Source: Patescibacteria group bacterium
Lineage (GTDB): Bacteria > Patescibacteriota > Patescibacteriia > Patescibacteriales > UBA12075
NCBI GenBank assembly: GCA_022705905.1
Contig: JAKJDO010000006.1
Location: forward strand, 1-39,695
Direction of reading: 5' to 3'
DNA length: 39,695 nucleotides
Below the pieces are notes generated by a model that worked only from the letters and a program-made list of their open reading frames with translations, was not told the DNA's origin and ran no database searches. The position numbers and the translations under genes were made by a program. Below are positions 33,927 to 39,695 of this stretch, piece by piece; positions within the stretch are counted from its first letter, which is position 1, and each line of letters begins with the position of its first letter.

Positions 33927-34841
33927 ATGAGTAAAAAAAATTTCTTTTTAATAATCGCTTTAGTTTTGCTAATCGGCCTAGCTTATATTTACCAGGGCCC
34001 ATATAAAAATTGGCAAGAGAGAAGGGCGCAACCTAAAAATTTTTTGGCCGGTATTAACGTAGAAAAAATAAATAAAATTGAAGTTATCAAAGATGGTGAG
34101 GCCACAATCTTGCTTGCTAGCGGCAGTAAATGGAAGATAGATGGTACTAAAGATTTTTATGTTAGTGATTCTAATGCGAACAGTTTGATCTCTGATTTAA
34201 AAGAATTGGTTGTAGCACAGTTAGAGGTTGTTAGTCAGAACAAAGACAAAAAGTCTGATTTTGGCACTGATGAAGATAGCGGCGTTGTCGTTAAGCTAGA
34301 ACAAGATAATAATGAGATGGCAAGTTTTGTTGTCGGTAAACTCTCTAGTGATTACATGAATACTTATATTTCGCCAATTAATTCAGATAAAACATATCAA
34401 GTAAAATTAGATATTTATAGTTTATTTTCCCAAGACGATTGGTATGATAAAACAATTTTTGCCAGTGATAAGACTAAAATCAATAATGTCAGATTTCAAA
34501 TCGGAGGCAAGGAATTTACAATAGTCAAACAGGGCGAAGATTGGTATGCTACCGGGACTAAGTCCGTAAAATTGAGCAATGATAAAGTAGCTAGTGTCAT
34601 TGATCTGATGGCTAGCTTGCTGGCTTCTAAAATTCCGGAGCAAAAATTTGACGGCACTGGTTTAGAAAAAAATCAACTGATAATTCAGGTAACTGGCGAC
34701 AGTATAGATAATACTTTAATTATTGGTAGCGATAATGGTAATGATTTGTATTATGCCAAAAAAGGCGATAGCGATAATATCTATTTGATAACCAAAACAG
34801 AAAGAGACGGTTTAAACAAACAATTGAAAGATTTACAATAA
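33927..34841 (+). CDS. DUF4340 family membrane-anchored protein
   Basis: The 304-residue protein has one N-terminal helix (about 5-23) and a beta-rich extracytoplasmic domain of repeats with the DUF4340 pattern: KINKIEVIKDGEATILLASGSKWKIDGTKDFYVSDSNANSLISDLKEL, WYDKTIF, and LIIGSDNGNDLYYAKKGDSDNIYLI near the end. DUF4340 genes commonly follow GldG-like genes, and here it is 12 bases after, so it is the last member of the cassette. A terminator follows 22 bases later. Function is unknown; it probably binds or shields the GldG-like partner on the outer face. Confidence 0.88.
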   Translation: MSKKNFFLIIALVLLIGLAYIYQGPYKNWQERRAQPKNFLAGINVEKINKIEVIKDGEATILLASGSKWKIDGTKDFYVSDSNANSLISDLKELVVAQLEVVSQNKDKKSDFGTDEDSGVVVKLEQDNNEMASFVVGKLSSDYMNTYISPINSDKTYQVKLDIYSLFSQDDWYDKTIFASDKTKINNVRFQIGGKEFTIVKQGEDWYATGTKSVKLSNDKVASVIDLMASLLASKIPEQKFDGTGLEKNQLIIQVTGDSIDNTLIIGSDNGNDLYYAKKGDSDNIYLITKTERDGLNKQLKDLQ

Positions 34842-34863
34842 TTTTGCATATTATGTTTTAAAG

Positions 34864-34895
34864 AGTGCGCCCGCAGCTGAAAGGCGCACTTTTTG
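34864..34895 (+). terminator. Terminator of the Gld-type cassette
   Basis: AGTGCGCC (34864-34871) and GGCGCACT (34883-34890) make a perfect 8-bp GC-rich stem with an 11-base loop, followed by TTTT and preceded by AAAG. Confidence 0.88.
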
Positions 34896-34920
34896 AATAG
34901 TGGCAGGCGGAAAATATTTG

Positions 34921-34929
34921 TGCTATAAT
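34921..34929 (+). promoter_or_regulatory. Extended -10 promoter of the PfkB kinase gene
   Basis: TGCTATAAT, an exact TGnTATAAT extended -10, is 28 bases before the chosen ATG at 34958 and just after the terminator. Confidence 0.6.
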
Positions 34930-34957
34930 AAAAGTGTTAAAATTAGCAATAAATTTT

Positions 34958-35953
34958 ATGAAATTTGACTTTATTACTATCGGTGGGGCGACCGAAGATA
35001 TGACTTTTTATACTAAGGACGGAGTTATAATTGATAATAGAAAAGACATTCTGCGCCAGAAATTATTTGCCTTTGAATACGGCGCCAAACTGCAAGTTGA
35101 TAATGGTTATTCAACTTTCGGCGGCGGCGCGGCTAATGCCGCCGTATGCTTGTCTTTGTTGGGTTTTAAATCCGCAGCTTTAGCGGCTATTGGCGATGAT
35201 AATCGCGGCCTTTCAATTATTGATAATTTTCAAAAAAAAGGAGTGGATACGTCGTTAATAAAGAAAATATCAGGCGTGAGTTCTGGGTTTTCTTTTTTAA
35301 TTGCTGGTCCGGCTAATGAGCACGTAGTTTTTTCCTATCGAGCGGCGAATGAAAAATTAGAGTTAGACAAGACGGATTTAAATAAACTTAAGCAAGCTAA
35401 ATGGGTGTATTTAACTTCTTTGTCCGGTAACTGGCAAAAAGTTTTAGACAAAATATTTAGCGCTGACAATGCAAAAATATCTTGGAATCCGGGCCACATC
35501 CAATTGCATAAAGGTGCAAAATTGCTGGGTAAATATTTTAAAAAAACAGAGGTGCTGATTGTCAACAAAGACGAGGCTCTAGAATTAGCCGTGTCTAGCG
35601 GCAAGTACAACCGCCGCAATGCTAAATTTTTGGATAATGTCAAAAATTTATTACAGATAATTAAAGATTGGGGACCGAGGATGGTAGTAATAACGAGCGG
35701 TCAAGACGGCGCTGATGTTTACGACGGAAATAATTTCTATCATCAGGCAATTGTTAAAGAAAAAAAGAGAATTAATACCACTGGAGTAGGCGATGCCTTT
35801 GGCTCAACCTTTACTGCCGGCTTGAAAATGTTTTCCGGAGATATTAGAAGAGCAATGTATATGGGCGTTTGCAATACCGCTTCAGTTGTCGGCTCAATGG
35901 GGGCTCAAGCAGGTCTTTTGACTAAAAGCGAAATGATGAAAAAGATAAGATAA
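34958..35953 (+). CDS. PfkB-family carbohydrate/nucleoside kinase
   Basis: Phosphorylates a sugar or nucleoside with ATP. The ATG at 34958 gives MKFDFITIGGATEDM, the normal start; the GTG at 34934 overlaps the promoter region. The 331-residue protein has the N-terminal GGGAANAAVCLSLLGF motif (PfkB signature 1 region), the IGDDNRGLSIIDNFQKKGVDTS segment and signature 2, NTTGVGDAFGSTFTAGL, with catalytic Asp279. Ribokinase, fructokinase and adenosine kinase cannot be told apart from this sequence. The gene is flanked by a terminator and a palindromic repeat. Confidence 0.9.
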   Translation: MKFDFITIGGATEDMTFYTKDGVIIDNRKDILRQKLFAFEYGAKLQVDNGYSTFGGGAANAAVCLSLLGFKSAALAAIGDDNRGLSIIDNFQKKGVDTSLIKKISGVSSGFSFLIAGPANEHVVFSYRAANEKLELDKTDLNKLKQAKWVYLTSLSGNWQKVLDKIFSADNAKISWNPGHIQLHKGAKLLGKYFKKTEVLIVNKDEALELAVSSGKYNRRNAKFLDNVKNLLQIIKDWGPRMVVITSGQDGADVYDGNNFYHQAIVKEKKRINTTGVGDAFGSTFTAGLKMFSGDIRRAMYMGVCNTASVVGSMGAQAGLLTKSEMMKKIR

Positions 35954-35972
35954 ATTATCTTGCGATATAAAA

Positions 35973-36001
35973 CTGGATCCCCGCTTTCGCGGGGATGACA
36001 A
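35973..36001. repeat. Short palindromic element at the murJ start
   Basis: ATCCCCGC (35977-35984), loop TTTC, GCGGGGAT (35989-35996), a perfect 8-bp stem followed by GACAATG. It is a member of the dispersed family at 3497, 22729 and 26950. Two in-frame ATGs for murJ (35995 and 36001) lie in its right edge. Confidence 0.75.
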
Positions 36002-36009
36002 TGCGGAGT

Positions 36010-37650
36010 ATGATTAAAAAATTATTTACCGGTCAAATAAATAGTATAACAGTTGCAGCGCTACTCGTGGCGCTGTCTTCTTTGGCTAGTAGGCTTTTAG
36101 GAATTTTTCGTGATCGTATTTTAGCCGGTCAGTTTGGCGCTGGTGATACACTTGATATTTATTATGCGGCTTTTCGCATTCCGGATTTGATTTACAACTT
36201 GATTGTTTTAGGCGCTTTATCAGCGGGATTTATTCCAATTTTAACTAAATTGATAAAGGATTATAAATGCGAGGGGGTGCACACAAACTCGACGACCAAT
36301 CAGGAGGCTTGGAATGCGACTAATAACGTTTTGAATATTCTCTCTTTATCTTTGATAATTATATCTATTTTGGGTTTTTTGTTTTCACCGTACCTGACCA
36401 AACTTATTGCTCCCGGTTTTTCTTTAGAAAAGCAGGCGCTAACAGCTAGCTTAACTAGAATAATGTTTTTGTCGCCCTTATTTTTAGGTATCTCCAGTAT
36501 TTTAGGAGGAATTTTACAGGCTTTTAAAAGGTTCTTCATTTATTCTTTATCCCCAATTTTTTATAATATCGGCATTATTGTTGGCGCTCTTTACTTTGTG
36601 CCCTTGTGGGGCGTGCGTGGTCTGGCTTGGGGTGTGGCCGTTGGGGCTTTTTTTCATATGGCCGTGCAAATACCGGCGGTTTTAAAACTTGGCTATCGCT
36701 ACTCTTTTAAGTTTAATTTTAAAGATATTCATACAATTCAAATAGGAGCGATGATGATACCGCGAACTATGAGCTTAGCTGTTAGTCAAATTAATTTTAT
36801 TGTTATTACCATCATTGCTTCGACATTAGCCGGTGGGTCTTTGGCTATTTTTAATTTGGCTAACAACTTGCAGTCTTTTCCTGTTGGTATTTTTGGCTTA
36901 TCTTTTGCTGTAGCCGCCTTCCCGGCTTTATCGGCTATAGCTTTTAATAAAAAGAAATTAATTGATAGTTTTTCCAATATTTTCCGGCAGATATTATTTT
37001 TTATTGTTCCATCTACAGTTTTGCTTTTGACTTTGCGCGCGCAAATCATCCGCGTTATTTTAGGTACGGGCCAGTTTGATTGGAACGACACAATTCTAAC
37101 TCTAAATACACTGGGATTTTTTTCTATTTCTTTATTTGCTCAAGCCAGCATACCTTTGTTAATAAGAGTTTTTTATGCTAGACATGATTCCAAAACGCCT
37201 TTCTATATCGGCTTAATTTGCGTAGCGGTCAATGTTTTTTTATCGATATTCTTAAATAAAAAATTGGGCGTAGCTGGACTGGCGCTAGCTTTTTCCATTT
37301 CTAGCATTTTAAATTTTATTTTACTTTGGCTGATACTAAAACTGGAAATTGGGGAAATGGACGAGGTGCGAATTTTATTCTCAACGATAAAATTTTCGCT
37401 GTCTGCTTTAGCTGGCGGCACAACCGTTCAAATTATGAAAATACTAGTTTGGCCTTTTATTGACATGACAAAAGTCTGGGGGGTGGCTACTCAGGGTTTT
37501 TTAGCTGCTATTTTCGGCATCGCAGCTTATCTTTTGTTTTGCTACTTATTGAGAAGTGAAGAACTATTTAATTTTTTAGATTCACTAAAAAGACGTTTGT
37601 CTTGGAAAAAAGTAGAAACTGTTGATCAGGGAGAAGCAAGGGGGATATGA
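36010..37650 (+). CDS. murJ: Lipid II flippase MurJ (MviN family)
   Basis: Moves lipid II across the membrane for peptidoglycan synthesis. The product is about 546 residues with some 14 predicted helices. Family features include the start with SLASRLLGIFRDRILAGQFGAGDTLDIYYAAFRIPDLIYNLIVLGALSAGFIPILTKL and SISSILNFILL in the C-terminal half. The start is uncertain: ATGs at 35995, 36001 and 36010 are in frame, the first two overlapping a repeat; 36010 (MIKKLFTGQINS) is preferred. A GGAG is only one base from it, too near to be a normal ribosome binding site. The gene is unlinked to other mur genes here. Confidence 0.93.
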   Translation: MIKKLFTGQINSITVAALLVALSSLASRLLGIFRDRILAGQFGAGDTLDIYYAAFRIPDLIYNLIVLGALSAGFIPILTKLIKDYKCEGVHTNSTTNQEAWNATNNVLNILSLSLIIISILGFLFSPYLTKLIAPGFSLEKQALTASLTRIMFLSPLFLGISSILGGILQAFKRFFIYSLSPIFYNIGIIVGALYFVPLWGVRGLAWGVAVGAFFHMAVQIPAVLKLGYRYSFKFNFKDIHTIQIGAMMIPRTMSLAVSQINFIVITIIASTLAGGSLAIFNLANNLQSFPVGIFGLSFAVAAFPALSAIAFNKKKLIDSFSNIFRQILFFIVPSTVLLLTLRAQIIRVILGTGQFDWNDTILTLNTLGFFSISLFAQASIPLLIRVFYARHDSKTPFYIGLICVAVNVFLSIFLNKKLGVAGLALAFSISSILNFILLWLILKLEIGEMDEVRILFSTIKFSLSALAGGTTVQIMKILVWPFIDMTKVWGVATQGFLAAIFGIAAYLLFCYLLRSEELFNFLDSLKRRLSWKKVETVDQGEARGI

Positions 37651-37654
37651 TTTT

Positions 37655-37683
37655 TTGTTTTTAGATGGCTTTTGTGTTATAAT
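37655..37683 (+). promoter_or_regulatory. pgk promoter
   Basis: TTGTTT (37655-37660), 17-base spacer, TATAAT (37678-37683), with TGT before the -10 making an extended -10. The leader to pgk is about 40 bases and has a small hairpin (ACTTG / CAAGT, 37692-37712). Confidence 0.7.
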
Positions 37684-37728
37684 ATATAATGACTTGATAC
37701 TTATTAACAAGTAGTTATTTTTATTATT

Positions 37729-38895
37729 ATGGCCATAAAAACTATAAAAAACGCTAAAAATTTATATGGCAAAAAGGTCCTGCTTAGAACTGATTTGAAT
37801 GTGCCGATAAAAAAGGGGAAGATCCAAGATAATTATAAAATAGAACAGCAACTGGCAACTATTAAATTTTTACTGGACAAGCATTGCCGGGTTGTTTTAA
37901 TAACTCATCTCGGCAGACCAGTCCCGGGCAAATACGACGAGAAATATTCGGTTAAACCAATTGCTAAGGCATTAGGAAAGTTAATCGGTAAAAATATTAT
38001 TGTAGTGGAAGAAATAAACGAATTTGAGGCAGGAAAAAAAATAAGTAAAGCCAAGTATGGCGATATAATAATGTTGGAAAATGTCAGATTTGAGGTTGGT
38101 GAAGAAAAAAATAACCGTAGCTTGGCAAAGAACCTTGCTAAGTTAGGCGAAGTTTATGTTAATGATGCTTTTGCCGTCAGTCATCGCGCGCACGCATCAG
38201 TCAGCGCCATTAAAGATTACCTGCCGTCTTATGCTGGTTTATTGCTTGAGAAAGAAATTGTTAATTTAGATAAAGCATTGCATCCGCAGAAACCCCTGAT
38301 TACCGTTATCGGCGGTTCAAAGATATCTACTAAGATTACTTTAGCAAGAAATTTAGAAAAAAAATCAGCCCATTTGTTAGTCGGCGGTGCTCTGGCTAAC
38401 AATTTTTTATTAGCTTGCGGCTATGAAGTCGGCAAATCAATGGTTGATAAAGAAAGTATCGCTTTTGCTAAAAAATTTAAAAGTAAAAAAATTGTTTTGC
38501 CGGTAGATGTGGTGGTTAGTAATCGTGCCAGCGGCGGCGAGGTAAAAGTGAAAAGAGTAAATAGCGTCAGCAAGGGCGATTACATTTTTGACATCGGCCC
38601 GGAAACTATCAGATTATACTCCCATTTTATAAAAAAAGCAGCCACAATTATTTGGAACGGTCCAATGGGCAAATTCGAAGAAGCGCATTTTAAATATGGC
38701 ACAATGTCTATAGCTCGTGTTGTAGCCTCTCGCTCTAAGGGGAGGGCTTTTGGCGTAGTCGGTGGCGGCGAAACTGTAGAGGCGTTGCAAAAAACTAACA
38801 TGTTCGAATATGTAGACTGGGTATCAACCGGAGGCGGAGCAATGCTAGCTTATTTAGGCAAGGAGGAAATGCCAGGACTGGACGGAATTATTTAG
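37729..38895 (+). CDS. pgk: Phosphoglycerate kinase
   Basis: Converts 1,3-bisphosphoglycerate and ADP to 3-phosphoglycerate and ATP in glycolysis. The 388-residue length is normal. Signatures: KVLLRTDLNVPIKKGKI at the N-terminus, ITHLGRPVPGK substrate loop, EVYVNDAFAVSHRAHASV, GGSKISTKI, IWNGPMGKFE and the C-terminal GGGETVEAL with STGGGAMLAYLGK nucleotide site. It is transcribed from its own promoter. This is the only central-metabolism enzyme of clear identity in the window, and its presence suits a fermentative lifestyle. Confidence 0.98.
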   Translation: MAIKTIKNAKNLYGKKVLLRTDLNVPIKKGKIQDNYKIEQQLATIKFLLDKHCRVVLITHLGRPVPGKYDEKYSVKPIAKALGKLIGKNIIVVEEINEFEAGKKISKAKYGDIIMLENVRFEVGEEKNNRSLAKNLAKLGEVYVNDAFAVSHRAHASVSAIKDYLPSYAGLLLEKEIVNLDKALHPQKPLITVIGGSKISTKITLARNLEKKSAHLLVGGALANNFLLACGYEVGKSMVDKESIAFAKKFKSKKIVLPVDVVVSNRASGGEVKVKRVNSVSKGDYIFDIGPETIRLYSHFIKKAATIIWNGPMGKFEEAHFKYGTMSIARVVASRSKGRAFGVVGGGETVEALQKTNMFEYVDWVSTGGGAMLAYLGKEEMPGLDGII

Positions 38896-38951
38896 TTGGT
38901 TTTATTTAGGACAATTTAAACGTTGTTTAAAAAATTTGAAAATTTAAAAAT

Positions 38952-39695
38952 ATGTTTGAAGATTTAGAAAACAAGCCAACTGGCGATAATAAGCAGGTCA
39001 ATAATCCTAATACGCCTTTGCTTGGCAGCCTGCCAAGTGAAGCGCCAGTAAATGAAAATAAAACTAAGAATTTTGCCTTGACAAAAGATGAAGGTGAACA
39101 GGCTATGAGCGATTTTGAAGAGAGATTGAAAGGACTTTATGACAAAGGGCAAAAAAGGGGGAAAAGATACTCTTTGATCGGCATTGCTGGCAGTATTTTG
39201 ATATTGATTGTCGTGTCAGCTGTTGGCTACTATCTTTGGTCGCAAGTTAAGGATATTTCAAAAAAAGTTGAAAATAGAGAGCAGGAGACATTAAACCTAA
39301 TGACAGACACCAGCATTAGAAAAGAAACAGTTAATAATACGGAAAAAGCCATGGCAATTTTGGATGAATGGAAAATTTGCGCCGTTGATGACGATTGCGC
39401 AGAAACTCAAGTTGATTGTTGCTCTTGTAACAACGGCGGACAACAGGCGGCTATTAACAAAGATTACCTAGCTAACTGGCTGGGCGAGACGGGGTCTTCT
39501 TGCGAAGATATTGTTTGCGCAGCCGTTTTTAATTGCCAGGCGGGTCAGGTTGTTTGCGAAAATAACCGATGTGATTTTAAGCTGATTAATAAAATAAGCC
39601 AGGATTCTTTAGACGAGCAGCCATCTATCGCCGAGGAGCAAGAAGTTGGACAACTTAGTTCCGATTCTATTAATCCCGAAGCAGCTAACGCCGAG
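38952..39695 (+). CDS. Membrane-anchored protein with Cys-rich ectodomain (3' partial)
   Basis: The frame from ATG 38952 runs open to the end of the window, so the gene is truncated at the 3' side (248 codons seen). The first 75 residues are hydrophilic and presumably cytoplasmic, then a membrane helix (about 76-98; LIGIAGSILILIVVSAVGYYLW), a short coiled-coil region, and an extracellular Cys-rich domain with the pattern C-x5-C (CAVDDDC), CCSC, and later cysteines (SSCEDIVC, NCQ, VVC, NRC). This pattern is shared with small Cys-rich domains in other bacteria that look disulfide-bonded. The tail afterwards is acidic. Function is unknown; it may bind surface ligands. Confidence 0.75.
   Translation, partial: MFEDLENKPTGDNKQVNNPNTPLLGSLPSEAPVNENKTKNFALTKDEGEQAMSDFEERLKGLYDKGQKRGKRYSLIGIAGSILILIVVSAVGYYLWSQVKDISKKVENREQETLNLMTDTSIRKETVNNTEKAMAILDEWKICAVDDDCAETQVDCCSCNNGGQQAAINKDYLANWLGETGSSCEDIVCAAVFNCQAGQVVCENNRCDFKLINKISQDSLDEQPSIAEEQEVGQLSSDSINPEAANAE

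Noticed and set aside
38911-38935. TTTAAAC GTT GTTTAAA as a pgk terminator
   Set aside because: The stem is all but A/T and is followed by A residues rather than T, so it is unlikely to terminate on the + strand.
1-39695. tRNA, rRNA, CRISPR arrays, transposases or prophage genes
   Set aside because: None was seen by eye in any gap; the repeats found are short palindromes without spacer-repeat periodicity.

Overview
The window looks like a chromosomal segment of a small-genome, AT-rich bacterium, most likely a Candidate Phyla Radiation (Patescibacteria, Parcubacteria-type) organism. This placement is inferred from gene style: a compact HrcA, a SecD carrying parvulin domains, a DUF3467 protein beside dnaJ, short housekeeping proteins, few Shine-Dalgarno sequences and tightly packed same-strand genes. 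No rRNA gene is present to confirm it. Almost everything is on the + strand; the exception is one sugar-phosphate transferase (4703-6061). I see no tRNA, rRNA, CRISPR array, transposase or phage gene.

Layout. 1-3479: a 5'-truncated, multidomain secreted protein (beta-helix, LCAT/lipase-like hydrolase, Ig-like domains) and a small membrane protein. 3612-4610: two unknown genes with strong ribosome binding sites, set between two terminators. 4703-6061 (-): polyprenyl-phosphate sugar-1-phosphate transferase. 6144-13345: holB, a beta-propeller lipoprotein, frr, rseP-like protease, hpf and secA. 13744-16813: secD and secF. 16950-22635: proS followed by the elongasome genes mreB, mreC, mreD and PBP2. 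22674-30544: a heat-shock/proteostasis cluster (CIRCE operator, hrcA, DUF1653-grpE fusion, hsp20, dnaK, DUF3467, dnaJ, an unknown gene, HtrA protease). 30662-34841: a Gld-type ABC cassette (ATPase, permease, GldG-like, DUF4340). 34958-38895: PfkB kinase, murJ, pgk. 38952-end: a 3'-truncated membrane-anchored Cys-rich protein.

How the genes fit together. The core is cell-envelope biogenesis and protein quality control: Sec export (secA, secD, secF), lipid II flipping (murJ), lateral wall growth (mreBCD, PBP2), intramembrane and envelope proteolysis (rseP, HtrA), and DnaK chaperones under HrcA/CIRCE control.

The most interesting points are: (1) SecD with two tandem parvulin-like units inserted in its periplasmic region; (2) a DUF1653-GrpE fusion; (3) a perfect CIRCE whose spacer holds the -35 box of the hrcA promoter, paired with an internally shortened HrcA; (4) a possible RNA thermometer hairpin reaching the hsp20 ribosome binding site; (5) a family of dispersed palindromic elements, two large copies of which sit inside the heat-shock cluster; (6) several -10 boxes 6-8 bases before ATG, suggesting leaderless mRNAs; (7) similar promoter / hairpin / T-run leaders before secA and secD. 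No single wholly unknown multi-gene system is evident; the novelty lies in fusions, insertions and regulatory layout.
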